Shown here: piece after piece, positions 17,727 to 26,814 of the stretch | Position numbering within the stretch: the stretch's first letter is position 1 | Layout: each line of letters opens with the position of its first letter | DNA from: JBEEFP01 sp041166085 | GTDB taxonomy: Bacteria; Actinomycetota; Acidimicrobiia; Acidimicrobiales; JAFATL01 | Assembly (NCBI GenBank): GCA_041166085.1 | Contig: JBEEFP010000031.1 | Location: forward strand, 124,001-188,000 | Direction: 5' to 3' | Length of the DNA stretch: 64,000 nucleotides | Made by a program: the position numbers and the translations under genes | Notes under the pieces: generated by a model | Databases searched by the model: none | Told to the model about the DNA's origin: nothing | Seen by the model: the letters and a program-made list of their open reading frames with translations, nothing else

Positions 17727-19023
17727 GCTCGACCGCCAGCCGGGTGCCGCCGCCCGGCGCCGGTCCGGCCTCGACCCGGCCGCCCATGGCGTCGACGAGC
17801 TCGGCCACGATGGCCAGTCCCAGCCCGGATCCGAGCTGGCGCGCCGGGCTCCGATCCGACTGGTAGAGACGCTCGAAGACGTGGGGGAGGTCATCCTCCG
17901 GGATGCCAGGTCCGTCATCCGCCACTGCGATGACCACGTCGTCGCCCACCGGCGTGGCGGTGACGTCGATGCGCGTGGAGGCGAACTTGAGGGCGTTCTC
18001 CACCAGGTTGGCCACGACCTGCGCGAGCCGGTCGGGATCGGCTGACGCCACCACGGCATGACGTGGGACGTCGACCGCGAGGGTCACTCCGGCCTCGCCC
18101 GCCGCCTGCTCGAAGCCGGCGGCTGTGTCGGCTATGACCTCGCACACGTCGATGGGGCGCACGTCGAAGGAGAAGCGGCGAGCGTCGAGCTTGGCGAGAT
18201 CGAGCAGATCGCCCACCAACCGTTCGAGCCGGCGCGACTCCGACGAGATCACGCGTGCCGCACGCGCCGGGTCGGTAGCGGTCCCGTCGGTGATGGCCTC
18301 CGCAAAGCCACGGATCGACGTGAGCGGAGTACGCAGATCGTGGGATACGGACATGAGGAACTGCTGCTCCAATCCCTGTGCCCGTGCGAGTCCGGCCGCC
18401 ATGGTGTTGATGGAGTGGGCGAGCGACGCGACCTCGGGGTCGGTGCCGTCGGGCACGGGGACGCGCGCACCGAGGTCGCCGGCGGCGATTCGTCGGGTCG
18501 CGATCTCGGCGTCGATGAGGGGTCGGCTGATCCGTCTGGCCAGCCACCCCGCGACCAGCGCGGCGGCCGCCAGGCTGGCCGCACCGGTCAGCAGCAGGTA
18601 GGCGCCGGCTCGGGACTGGCCGCCGCCGACCTTGCGGGTGAGCACCACCGCGAGGAGAGCGCGCTGGCGCTGGATGGGCGCCACCGCGAAGACGAGATTG
18701 CCGCGGCTGCCCGATGTCACGCGCCCTTGCCGCACCGCGCCGACATCGATGTCGCTCTCCAACACGTTGTTCGGCAACTGACCGCGCACGCCACCGCCGG
18801 GTCCGACGGTCACCGCGACCGCGCCCTCCAAGCGCATGGCCCGGCGCAGCACGGCCAGGTTGGCGACGGTGGCCTGGGACGAGATCGCGTCGCTCTGACG
18901 GACGAGCTCGCGCCTCGCTTCGTCCCGCGCCGAACGCCGGATCAGCAGGAGGGTGCCGAGGCCGGCCACCAACAGCGCTCCGGCGACCAGACCCACGGTG
19001 GCAACGAGCAGGCGACGGCGCAT
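17698..19023 (-). CDS. Sensor histidine kinase of a two-component system
   Basis: The 441-residue membrane kinase has a first transmembrane helix (about 8-28), an extracellular sensor (about 30-138) and a second helix (about 141-162). A HAMP domain (R-R-I-S-R-P-L, about 163-215) and the phospho-acceptor S-H-D-L-R-T-P-L-T-S (His228) follow. HATPase boxes are the N box V-V-A-N-L-V-E-N-A-L-K-F-A, G1 D-D-G-P-G-I and the G-L-G-L-A-I G2 box. It lies 21 bases after the response regulator on the same strand. The sensor domain has no recognised ligand motif. Confidence 0.93.
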   Translation of the reverse strand: MRRRLLVATVGLVAGALLVAGLGTLLLIRRSARDEARRELVRQSDAISSQATVANLAVLRRAMRLEGAVAVTVGPGGGVRGQLPNNVLESDIDVGAVRQGRVTSGSRGNLVFAVAPIQRQRALLAVVLTRKVGGGQSRAGAYLLLTGAASLAAAALVAGWLARRISRPLIDAEIATRRIAAGDLGARVPVPDGTDPEVASLAHSINTMAAGLARAQGLEQQFLMSVSHDLRTPLTSIRGFAEAITDGTATDPARAARVISSESRRLERLVGDLLDLAKLDARRFSFDVRPIDVCEVIADTAAGFEQAAGEAGVTLAVDVPRHAVVASADPDRLAQVVANLVENALKFASTRIDVTATPVGDDVVIAVADDGPGIPEDDLPHVFERLYQSDRSPARQLGSGLGLAIVAELVDAMGGRVEAGPAPGGGTRLAVELNGSSSSSA

Positions 19024-19044
19024 CAGCGGCTCCCGGGCACTGCG

Positions 19045-19725
19045 CTATCCGAGCCGGTACCCGACGCCCCACACTGTGGTGAGGGGGAGGGCGTCGCCGA
19101 GCTTCTTCCGGAGTTGGCGGACGTGGACGTCGACCGTGCGCTCGTCGCCGTACCAGTCGGGTCCCCACACGTTCTCCAGCAATTGTGTGCGGCTCAACGC
19201 CAAGCCCGCGTTCTCGGCCAGGAACCGCAGGAGGTCGAACTCGCGGGTCGCCAGGGCGACCGGGGCCCCGTCGACGCGGGCCTCCCGGCGACCCACGTCC
19301 ACCTCGACGCCTCCGACGGCGAGGACGCCGGGCGCCTCGGGCGGCGGCCCGTCGGCCCGGCGCAGGATCGCCTTGACGCGGGCGACGAGCTCGCGAGGCG
19401 AGAAGGGCTTGGTGACGTAGTCGTCGGCTCCCATCTCGAGCCCGAGCACGCGGTCGATCTCGGCGTCTCGGGCGGTGAGCATGAGCACGGGCAGCCCGCC
19501 GGCCGCCCGGAGGCGCCGGCACACTTCGAGGCCGTCCATCTGTCCGGGGAGGCCGACGTCGAGGATCACCAGGCGGGGTCGCTCGCGGCTCACGAGCGCC
19601 AACCCGTCCTCTCCGGACGTCGCCTGCAGCACGCGGAAGCCCTCCTGACGGAGATACATGTCCACCAGATCGGCGATGTTCGGGTCGTCCTCGACCACCA
19701 CGATCGTGCCGGGTTCAGGCTGCAC
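19045..19725 (-). CDS. OmpR/PhoB-family response regulator
   Basis: From GTG 19725 the 226-residue product has a receiver domain with V-V-V-E-D-D (about 9-14), phospho-acceptor Asp56 in V-I-L-D-V-G-L-P, switch residue Thr in M-L-T-A-R-D and Lys in Y-V-T-K-P-F. The C-terminal winged helix (about 130-226) has T-R-E-F-D-L-L-R-F-L-A and the recognition-helix/wing segment R-T-V-D-V-H-V-R-Q-L-R-K-K-L. It is divergent from trpC, and a 15-base repeat in this intergenic region is probably its own binding site. An upstream TTG would add six residues. Confidence 0.92.
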   Translation of the reverse strand: MQPEPGTIVVVEDDPNIADLVDMYLRQEGFRVLQATSGEDGLALVSRERPRLVILDVGLPGQMDGLEVCRRLRAAGGLPVLMLTARDAEIDRVLGLEMGADDYVTKPFSPRELVARVKAILRRADGPPPEAPGVLAVGGVEVDVGRREARVDGAPVALATREFDLLRFLAENAGLALSRTQLLENVWGPDWYGDERTVDVHVRQLRKKLGDALPLTTVWGVGYRLG

Positions 19726-19748
19726 GGGGCCCAGCGTGGCATCCAATG

Positions 19749-19763
19749 GTGAGGGAAGTGTGA
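19749..19763 (-). promoter_or_regulatory. Candidate response-regulator box (autoregulation)
   Basis: Read on the minus strand this is TCACACTTCCCTCAC, which differs at one of 15 positions from the element at 6760-6774. It ends about 24 bases before the response-regulator start codon and also lies just upstream of the trpC -10 element, so binding could affect both directions. Confidence 0.5.
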
Positions 19764-19775
19764 ATCGTCGGCCGG

Positions 19776-19781
19776 TACGCT
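19776..19781 (+). promoter_or_regulatory. -10 element of the trpCFBA operon
   Basis: TACGCT ends 9 bases before the trpC GTG at 19791. The leaderless arrangement leaves no room for a trp leader peptide or attenuator here. Confidence 0.45.
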
Positions 19782-19790
19782 CGTCCCACC

Positions 19791-20564
19791 GTGGCCACCT
19801 ATCTCGACGAGATCCTCGCTGCCCATCGGGCCGCGGCGCGCTCCGACAGCCGCCCGTTGGAACAGCTCCTCGAGGCCGCGCGCGCGACCGGTGCCACGCG
19901 CCCTTTCGCATCCGCCCTCGCGGCACCGGGGGTCAGCGTGATCGCCGAGATCAAGCGCCGCTCACCGTCGAAGGGTGACCTCGCTCCCCATGTGGACGCC
20001 GCGGTGCTGGCCAAGGACTACGCGGCGGCCGGCGCCGCGTGCATCTCGGTGCTCACCGACGAGCGCTTCTTCGCAGGGTCGGCCACCGACCTGCAGGTCG
20101 CGCGCGGTGCCATTGAGGTACCCGTGCTACGCAAGGACTTCACGGTCAGCGAGGCTGATGTCTGCGACGCCCGCATCATGGGCGCCGACGCGGTGCTGCT
20201 CATCGCTGCCGCGTTGGACGACGCCGAGCTACGGGCCTTCACGGCGCTGACCGACGAGCTCGGGATGGCAGCGCTCGTCGAGGTTCACGACGAAGGCGAA
20301 GCGGCACGCGCCATCGAGGCGGGGGCCGCCGTCGTCGGGGTCAACCAGCGCGACCTACACACGTTCGAGGTCGACACCGACAGAGCCGTCCGCGTGCGCG
20401 CCACCCTCCCGAGTGGCGTGACCACCGTGGCCGAGTCGGGCATCCGCGCTCGCGCCGACGTCGTCCGCCTCCGCGACGCGGGGTACCACGCGGTGCTCGT
20501 GGGCGAGTCGCTGGTGACGGCGGACGACCCGGGCGCCATGTTGCGGGAGCTCGCGTGTTCGTGA
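19791..20564 (+). CDS. trpC: Indole-3-glycerol phosphate synthase
   Basis: TrpC closes the indole ring from CdRP. The 257-residue barrel shows I-A-E-I-K-R-R-S-P-S-K-G (about 48-59, catalytic Lys), L-R-K-D-F near residue 111, L-L-I-A-A near 134, L-V-E-V-H near 162, V-G-V-N-Q-R-D-L near 184 and A-E-S-G-I near 210. It is monofunctional, with TrpF as a separate gene overlapping by 10 bases. Confidence 0.95.
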   Translation: MATYLDEILAAHRAAARSDSRPLEQLLEAARATGATRPFASALAAPGVSVIAEIKRRSPSKGDLAPHVDAAVLAKDYAAAGAACISVLTDERFFAGSATDLQVARGAIEVPVLRKDFTVSEADVCDARIMGADAVLLIAAALDDAELRAFTALTDELGMAALVEVHDEGEAARAIEAGAAVVGVNQRDLHTFEVDTDRAVRVRATLPSGVTTVAESGIRARADVVRLRDAGYHAVLVGESLVTADDPGAMLRELACS

Positions 20565-21211
20565 AGGTCTGTGGCACGACGAGCGAGGACGACGCGCTGC
20601 TCGCGGTCGCCATGGGTGCCGACGCCGTCGGGTTCATCTTCGCCCCGTCCCCCCGGCAGGTCCATCCGGTGCGGGTGGCCGACATCGTCAAGCGGCTGCC
20701 GCCCGAGATCCTCACCGTGGGCGTGTTCCGCGACGAGCACCCCGAACGGGTCGTCGCCTTGGTCAATCAGGCCGGCCTCAAGGCGGCCCAGCTGCACGGG
20801 CACGAGTCGGCTGAGCAGTCGCGCTGGGTCCGCGAGCGGCTGCCGGTCACCATCAAGGCCTTCCCGGCCGGGTCGCCCGCGGTCGGTAAGGCCAAGGACT
20901 ACGGCTCCGACATCGTGATGCTCGACGCGGCAAATCCCGGATCGGGTCAGGTCTTCGATTGGCGCCTGGTGGACGGCGTTCCCGCCGGCACCCGACTGCT
21001 GCTGGCCGGCGGCCTCACCCCGGAGAACGTGGTCGACGCCATCGGGCAGGCACATCCCTGGGGCGTCGACGTGGTGACGGGCGTGGAGTCCGAGCCTGGT
21101 CGCAAGGACCCGCGCAAGCTGCGGGCGTTCGTTGCCGCGGCCAAGTCTGCTGCCGTCCCGCCGTACGAGGGCGAGGCCATCGGCCCGTACGACTGGCAGG
21201 CCGAGCTCTGA
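20555..21211 (+). CDS. trpF: Phosphoribosylanthranilate isomerase
   Basis: TrpF performs the Amadori rearrangement of PRA to CdRP. The 218-residue product starts F-V-K-V-C-G-T-T (catalytic Cys near residue 6), has G-F-I-F-A-P-S-P-R near 28, Q-L-H-G-H near 73, and the catalytic Asp in M-L-D-A. Its C-terminus has L-A-G-G-L-T-P-E-N-V and G-V-E-S-E-P-G-R-K-D-P. GTG at 20555 overlaps trpC. A dedicated TrpF is notable for an actinobacterium, since PriA often replaces it. Confidence 0.94.
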   Translation: MFVKVCGTTSEDDALLAVAMGADAVGFIFAPSPRQVHPVRVADIVKRLPPEILTVGVFRDEHPERVVALVNQAGLKAAQLHGHESAEQSRWVRERLPVTIKAFPAGSPAVGKAKDYGSDIVMLDAANPGSGQVFDWRLVDGVPAGTRLLLAGGLTPENVVDAIGQAHPWGVDVVTGVESEPGRKDPRKLRAFVAAAKSAAVPPYEGEAIGPYDWQAEL

Positions 21212-22389
21212 TGTCGGTGATGGGAGAGCCGGGCGACGACGGCCGCTTCGGTGAGTTCGGCGGACGCTTCCTCCCCGAGTCGCTGGTGCCCGCATGCCTC
21301 GAGCTCGAGAAGGCGTTCCGGTCGGCGTGGGGCGATCAGGCGTTCCGGGACGAGTACGCATCGATCCTGCGCGACTACGCGGGCCGACCCACCCCCGTGA
21401 CGGAGTGCAAGCGGCTGTCCGATCAGCTCGGTGTGCGCGTGCTGCTCAAGCGGGAGGACCTCACGCACACGGGCTCGCACAAGATCAACAACGTCATCGG
21501 TCAGGCGCTGCTCACCCGGCGCATGGGCAAGCAACGGGTCATCGCCGAGACGGGCGCGGGGCAGCACGGCGTGGCGACGGCGACTGCAGCTGCGCTGTTC
21601 GGCCTCGACTGCGTCGTCTACATGGGCGAGGTCGACGTCGAGCGCCAAGCCCTGAACGTCTTCCGGATGCAGTTGCTCGGCGCCGAGGTGCGGCCTGTGT
21701 CGTCGGGCAGCCGCACGCTCAAGGACGCGATCAACGAGGCGCTCCGCGATTGGGTCGCCAGTGTCGAGAGCACGCACTACTGCCTCGGCTCGGTGATGGG
21801 ACCGCACCCGTACCCCTGGATGGTGCGGGAGCTGCAGCGGGTGGTGGGTGAGGAGGCATTCAGGCAGTGCCGCCAGCTGCTCGATGGCGCCGATCCTGAC
21901 TACGTCGTGGCCTGCGTCGGCGGGGGGTCGAACGCCGCGGGCACGTACGCGGGCTTCGCCGACACCGACGCCAAGCTCGTCGGAGTGGAAGCGGCCGGTG
22001 GCGCGGCCGTGTCGCACGGCATCCCCGGGGTGGTGCACGGATCGAAGTCGTTCCTGTTGCAGGACGAGCACGGTCAGGTGGTCGAGGCCCACTCCATCTC
22101 CGCGGGCCTCGACTACCCGGGCATCGGCCCTGAGCACGCCCACCTGGCCTCGATCGGCCGGGCGACCTACGTCTCGGCGTCCGACGAGGAAGTGCTGGCG
22201 GCGCTGCAGCTCCTGGCCCGCACCGAGGGCATCATCCCCGCCCTCGAACCGGCCCATGCCATTGCGTGGCTGGTGCGGGCCGCAGGCACTGACGAGCTCC
22301 CGAGCGGCTCCACCGTCCTCGTCACCATGTCGGGCCGAGGTGACAAGGACGCCGAACAGGTCATGGGCATCCTGGGGCCTCGACCGTGA
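21211..22389 (+). CDS. trpB: Tryptophan synthase beta chain
   Basis: TrpB condenses indole with serine on PLP. The 392-residue product has G-R-F-G-E-F-G-G-R-F-L-P-E (about 11-23). The PLP Lys lies in L-T-H-T-G-S-H-K-I-N-N (about 85-95), A-E-T-G-A-G-Q-H-G near 110, and the phosphate-binding G-G-G-S-N-A near 232. This is the TrpB1 type that pairs with TrpA. ATG at 21211 shares its A with the trpF stop. Confidence 0.96.
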   Translation: MSVMGEPGDDGRFGEFGGRFLPESLVPACLELEKAFRSAWGDQAFRDEYASILRDYAGRPTPVTECKRLSDQLGVRVLLKREDLTHTGSHKINNVIGQALLTRRMGKQRVIAETGAGQHGVATATAAALFGLDCVVYMGEVDVERQALNVFRMQLLGAEVRPVSSGSRTLKDAINEALRDWVASVESTHYCLGSVMGPHPYPWMVRELQRVVGEEAFRQCRQLLDGADPDYVVACVGGGSNAAGTYAGFADTDAKLVGVEAAGGAAVSHGIPGVVHGSKSFLLQDEHGQVVEAHSISAGLDYPGIGPEHAHLASIGRATYVSASDEEVLAALQLLARTEGIIPALEPAHAIAWLVRAAGTDELPSGSTVLVTMSGRGDKDAEQVMGILGPRP

Positions 22390-23159
22390 GCCTCGAGGAG
22401 GTCCTGCGCGAGCACCGCGACGCGGGACGCAAGCTGCTCGTCCCGTACATCACGGGCGGCCTGGGGTCGCAGTGGACCGCGCACCTGCAAGCCATGGCCG
22501 TCGCGGGTGCAGACGCGGTCGAGGTCGGCATCCCCTTCTCGGATCCGGTGATGGACGGACCGACGATCCAGGAGGCATCGCAACGCGCCCTCGAGCTCGG
22601 CGCCACACCCGTCAACATCATGGCCGACCTCGAGCGCATGGACGCCACCGTGCCACTGGTTGCGATGACGTACTACAACATCGTCTTCCGCAGCGGGCAC
22701 CGTCGCTTCGCGCGGATGCTCCGTGACGCGGGCGTGTGCGCGGCGATCGTCCCGGACCTGCCACTCGAGGAGCTGGACGACTGGGCGCGGGCCGCGGATG
22801 ACGGCGCCATCGAGACGGTGCTGTTGGCCACGCCCGTCACACCTGACGAACGGTTGGCCGAGCTGTGTCGACGCACGCAGGGATTCGTCTACACGGTCAG
22901 CGTCATGGGCGTCACCGGTGAGCGCACCCAGCTGGCAGGGTCGGCAGGGGTGCTGGCCAAGCGGTTGAAAGCGATCACCGACAAGCCCGTTCTCATCGGC
23001 GTGGGCGTCTCCACACCCGAGCAGGCGGTGGAGGCCAGCGCGGAAGCGGACGGCGTGATCGTCGGATCGGCCCTCATGCGTCGCATCCTCGACGGTGAGT
23101 CGCCCGAGCAGCTCGGCGAGGCGGTGGCGGCCATCCGCGCCGCGCTGGACGCTGGCTGA
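22386..23159 (+). CDS. trpA: Tryptophan synthase alpha chain
   Basis: TrpA cleaves indole-3-glycerol phosphate to indole. The 257-residue barrel shows Y-I-T-G-G-L-G near 21, V-E-V-G-I-P-F-S-D-P-V-M-D-G-P (about 46-60, catalytic Glu and Asp), M-T-Y-Y-N-I near 98, and V-G-V-S-T-P-E-Q near 212. GTG at 22386 overlaps the trpB stop in a GTGA junction, so the two subunits are coupled. Confidence 0.95.
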   Translation: MSLEEVLREHRDAGRKLLVPYITGGLGSQWTAHLQAMAVAGADAVEVGIPFSDPVMDGPTIQEASQRALELGATPVNIMADLERMDATVPLVAMTYYNIVFRSGHRRFARMLRDAGVCAAIVPDLPLEELDDWARAADDGAIETVLLATPVTPDERLAELCRRTQGFVYTVSVMGVTGERTQLAGSAGVLAKRLKAITDKPVLIGVGVSTPEQAVEASAEADGVIVGSALMRRILDGESPEQLGEAVAAIRAALDAG

Positions 23160-23190
23160 GTATGCTTGCTGCCGCGAGCACGTGAGAGAG

Positions 23191-24366
23191 ATGACAAGCA
23201 CGACCTTCCACGAGCTCGGCCTGCCCCCGGACCTCGTCGGCGTCCTCGACGACCAGGGCATCACCGAGCCGTTTCCGATTCAGTTGATGACCATCCCTGA
23301 CGCGCGCGCCGGTCGTGACGTGTTGGGCAAGGCCAAGACCGGGTCCGGCAAGACCCTCGCCTTCGGCCTGCCTGTGCTCGAGCGCACCACCAAGGCCGCG
23401 CCCGGACGGCCGCACGCGTTGATCCTCGTCCCGACACGCGAGCTCGCGGTGCAGGTTGGCGAGGTGCTCGAGCCCCTCGGCAAGGTGCGCGACCTGACCA
23501 TCGGCACGATCTACGGCGGCCAGGCCATGGAGCGCCAGCTGCGTGCGATCAAGAGCGGCGTCGACATCGTTGTCGCGACCCCGGGGCGGCTCATCGACCT
23601 GCTGGACCGCAACGAGATCTCTGTCGCCGACGTGAGCATGGTGGTGCTGGACGAGGCCGATCGCATGGCCGACATGGGCTTCATGCCCCAGGTCGAGTGG
23701 ATCCTCCGTCGCTTCGAGTCAGATCGCCAGACGATGCTCTTCTCGGCGACGTTGGATGGCGACGTCGACCGCCTCGTGCGCCTCTACCTCAAGGATCCCG
23801 TACGCCACGAGGTCGAGTCGAAGGAAGCAACCGTCGACGAGATGCAGCACCGCTTCCTCGCCGTGCACCAGATGGACAAGGTCAAGGTCACCGCGTCGAT
23901 CTCGCGGGGCGGCGAGCGCACGCTCGTATTCGTGCGCACCAAGCGGGGCGCCGACCACCTCGTCCGCGACCTGCGCGCCGAAGGCGTGAAGGCGGGTGCC
24001 ATCCACGGCGACCTGCGCCAGCAGCACCGCGAGAAGGCGTTGGCCGACTTCGCCGCCGGCAAGCTGCCGGTGCTCGTCGCCACCGACGTGGCCGCGCGCG
24101 GCATCCACGTCGAGGGCATCGACCTCGTCGTGCACTACGACCCGCCCGAGGACCACAAGTCGTACCTGCACCGCTCGGGACGCACAGCGCGCGCGGGCGA
24201 GGCCGGCGTGGTCGTCACCCTCGTGCTGTGGAACCAGCACCTCGAGATCGAGCGGCTGCGCAAGCGCCTCCGCCTGCTCCACCAGCCCCTCGTCGAGGTC
24301 TTCTCGAACGACCCCCGCTTGGCCGATCTGGCCAGCTGGGACCCCGCGGCCGACTCAGCTGCGTAG
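23191..24366 (+). CDS. DEAD-box ATP-dependent RNA helicase
   Basis: The 391-residue protein carries Q motif P-F-P-I-Q, motif I A-K-T-G-S-G-K-T (about 48-55), P-T-R-E-L-A (Ia), T-P-G-R (Ib), V-L-D-E-A-D-R-M (motif II), S-A-T (III), and motif VI H-R-S-G-R-T-A-R-A-G. There is no C-terminal RNA-binding extension, so it is a minimal core helicase for RNA remodelling or ribosome assembly. The ATG at 23191 follows a GAGAG purine stretch, and the upstream open frame lacks homology and overlaps trpA. Confidence 0.92.
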   Translation: MTSTTFHELGLPPDLVGVLDDQGITEPFPIQLMTIPDARAGRDVLGKAKTGSGKTLAFGLPVLERTTKAAPGRPHALILVPTRELAVQVGEVLEPLGKVRDLTIGTIYGGQAMERQLRAIKSGVDIVVATPGRLIDLLDRNEISVADVSMVVLDEADRMADMGFMPQVEWILRRFESDRQTMLFSATLDGDVDRLVRLYLKDPVRHEVESKEATVDEMQHRFLAVHQMDKVKVTASISRGGERTLVFVRTKRGADHLVRDLRAEGVKAGAIHGDLRQQHREKALADFAAGKLPVLVATDVAARGIHVEGIDLVVHYDPPEDHKSYLHRSGRTARAGEAGVVVTLVLWNQHLEIERLRKRLRLLHQPLVEVFSNDPRLADLASWDPAADSAA

Positions 24367-24371
24367 CGTCG

Positions 24372-26732
24372 CTACTCGCTTCGCAGGGCGGTGGCGGCGG
24401 GCGTGCGACCGGCCAGGCTGCCGAGGGCCGATCCGACCAGTGCGGCGACAACGACGGCGGCAGGCAGCAGCAGCAGGAGCGCGGGGGCGACGTCGGGCTT
24501 CGGCGCGACACCGAGGCTCTGGGCCACACCTGTCCACAGCCAGCGCCCGATGGCGACGCCCGCTGGGAGGCCCACGGCCGCACCCACGAGCGCGAGCGCG
24601 GAGGCCTGCCAACCGATGGTGGCGGCGATCTGTGTCCGAGTGAAGCCGATGGCCCGAAGGACGCCCAGCTCGACACGCCGTCGTTGCACCGTCTGCACGA
24701 GCGCGTGGACGACCGCGAGGGCAGCCAACGCTGCGAGAAACAGGGCGAGCAACCGAGGCAGGTCACGTACCTGGGCCAGCTTGGTGACCTCGGGAGGCGT
24801 GGTCGGGTAGATGATGGTGCGATCGTTCTGCGAGTGCACCTCGATCGTGCGCGCGGCCCGCCGCACGTCGACACCGGGTCTGAACGTCACAACCGCCATG
24901 TGGTACCCCGACGAATCGGACCGGATGTTCCGCAGGCCCAGGCGCGCCAGTCCGTCTGGCGTGAGCAGGACCCCCGAATCGAGGGGGACGGGGTCGTCGA
25001 TGCTCGGGCTGATGGCAGTCCCCACGACGTGGAACGTCGCCTGCTCGTGCTCCGTGCGCACGATCACCCGATCGGCCCCCCCGATGCGGTGCCGCAGGTC
25101 GGAGCCGAGGGCGACCTCGTCCCGGGAGACCGGACCCCGGCCCGCGGAGACTGGCGCGGGGAAACTGCCCTTCTTGACGTCGAGGGCGAATGCGTACACC
25201 GACCGTCCCGCGACCCGCGCCGTCTGGTTGAAGATCCCCTCGGCGACAGCGGCAGTGTCCTTGCGGCCGGCGAGCCCGGCATAGTCCTCCGTGGACGCGG
25301 TGATGTCCCAGTTCCACCCGTATCTGCTCGGCGTGTCGAGCAGACCCTGCAGGCTGCCGGAGAAGACCACCGCAGCGGCCAGGCCTGTCGCGCCCAACAG
25401 GACGCCGACGAGGGCCGTGCGCACGGCCACCTCGGTCGCCCCCCTGCCGCGGCGGGTCGCCATCCCGATCCCGACGGCGAGGGCCGGACGTCCGGTGCGG
25501 GCCAACCGATCGGCCAGCGAGGGGTGAGCCGACGACGGATTGCCCACGGCCGCCACCGGTGCTCGGCGGCTCAACCGCCACGCGGGCCACACCACAACGG
25601 CCAACACGAGTGCGAGAAGGGCGGCGGCGCCGGGGAGCAGGACGGCGGCGTTCACGGTCAGGCCCGGATGGGGTTCGGCCCGTCGGGCGAGGCCGACTGG
25701 CAACAGGGGCGAGGCGGCGACGGCGACGACGACGGCGCCGACGACCCCGACCGCAGCGGCGGCGGCTGCCGGCGCGGCGGCATCCAGGAAGCGGCCACGA
25801 CCGGTGAGTCCCATGGACGCGAGTGCGGTGTGGTCACCGGTGCGAGCGTGGACGGTCCGCGACATCGCCTGGGCGACCGCGCCCAGCCCGAAGAGCAGGA
25901 AGACACCGGCGAACACGGCGAGCCCGACGGCCTGGACATCGGTCGACTTCAGGAGCAGGGACGCCAGGTTGGAGCCGGCGTCGGTGCTGGGCGCGGGCCC
26001 GCCCGCGAACAGCTGGTGCACCTCGCGGTCGAACTGGCGAAGCGCACCCGTGCCTCCGTGGAACCGGAGCAGGAAGTTCCCCGTCCGCATGTTCACACGG
26101 TCCTTGTACTTCTCGTAGAAGGCCCGGGGCAGCACGGTGATCGTCGGGTCGCTCTCGCGTGCTGCGAGGTCCTGCGTGCCGCGCACGATCCCTACGACGC
26201 GGAGGCGCAAGCGAGGCCCGTCGGGGTTCGGATCCTCGCTCTCGTCGAACGCTTGCGCGCCTTCGGGCGTGACCGTGAGGACGTCGAGGGTCTGTCCCGG
26301 CCGCCGCTCGAGGGCCTTGGCTGCCGCCTCCGACAATGCGATCTCCTCGGCGGCGCCGGGCCGGGGGCGCCTGCCGGCGAGCAGCACACCCTTGGCCACC
26401 CTGCTGCCCAATTGGTCGTCTGTCCCGACGAGCATCGGGAAGTACCCCGCAACGGGGAAGACGTAGGGGAACGCCACCGGAGCGGCAACGTCGACCGAAG
26501 ACAGGTGCACGATGCGGGCCCACTTGGAGGGCTCGGTGCCGTTCGCATCGAGGAAGGAGTGCGGGTCGAGGCTGGAATGACCGAGGCGGTCCACCGCCGT
26601 CTGCGTGCGGCGGGCACCAGCGGCGGCGGTGAGCACCACACCACCGACGAGAGCGACGAACAACGTGAGAGCGAGCAGCGCGCGCCAACGGGTCCGCAGC
26701 TCGGCGCGGACGCGGTACCGAAGCCATCCCAC
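24372..26732 (-). CDS. FtsX-like ABC transporter permease (orphan)
   Basis: The 786-residue protein has an N-terminal transmembrane helix followed by a large extracytoplasmic region (about 40-260). Helices at about 265-380 (first FtsX module) follow, then further helices around 415-460, a second extracytoplasmic region (about 470-640), and three C-terminal helices (about 650-780) with the E-L-G-V-L-R-A-I-G-F-T-R-T-Q coupling segment of MacB/FtsX permeases. Its usual ATPase is not adjacent. Substrate is unknown. The gene is convergent with the DEAD-box helicase. Confidence 0.85.
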   Translation of the reverse strand: MGWLRYRVRAELRTRWRALLALTLFVALVGGVVLTAAAGARRTQTAVDRLGHSSLDPHSFLDANGTEPSKWARIVHLSSVDVAAPVAFPYVFPVAGYFPMLVGTDDQLGSRVAKGVLLAGRRPRPGAAEEIALSEAAAKALERRPGQTLDVLTVTPEGAQAFDESEDPNPDGPRLRLRVVGIVRGTQDLAARESDPTITVLPRAFYEKYKDRVNMRTGNFLLRFHGGTGALRQFDREVHQLFAGGPAPSTDAGSNLASLLLKSTDVQAVGLAVFAGVFLLFGLGAVAQAMSRTVHARTGDHTALASMGLTGRGRFLDAAAPAAAAAAVGVVGAVVVAVAASPLLPVGLARRAEPHPGLTVNAAVLLPGAAALLALVLAVVVWPAWRLSRRAPVAAVGNPSSAHPSLADRLARTGRPALAVGIGMATRRGRGATEVAVRTALVGVLLGATGLAAAVVFSGSLQGLLDTPSRYGWNWDITASTEDYAGLAGRKDTAAVAEGIFNQTARVAGRSVYAFALDVKKGSFPAPVSAGRGPVSRDEVALGSDLRHRIGGADRVIVRTEHEQATFHVVGTAISPSIDDPVPLDSGVLLTPDGLARLGLRNIRSDSSGYHMAVVTFRPGVDVRRAARTIEVHSQNDRTIIYPTTPPEVTKLAQVRDLPRLLALFLAALAALAVVHALVQTVQRRRVELGVLRAIGFTRTQIAATIGWQASALALVGAAVGLPAGVAIGRWLWTGVAQSLGVAPKPDVAPALLLLLPAAVVVAALVGSALGSLAGRTPAATALRSE

Positions 26733-26802
26733 GCTCGCATTCTCACGCCGAGCGGGCCCGGTTCCAAGGATGGAGACCCCCGGCCCGTGGTGGTGGCACC
26801 TC

Positions 26803-26808
26803 TAAGGT
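26803..26808 (+). promoter_or_regulatory. -10 element of the HIT-like / K+ channel pair
   Basis: TAAGGT ends 6 bases before the GTG at 26815 with no Shine-Dalgarno sequence between, which is consistent with a leaderless transcript carrying both genes. Confidence 0.4.
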
Positions 26809-26814
26809 TGCGCC

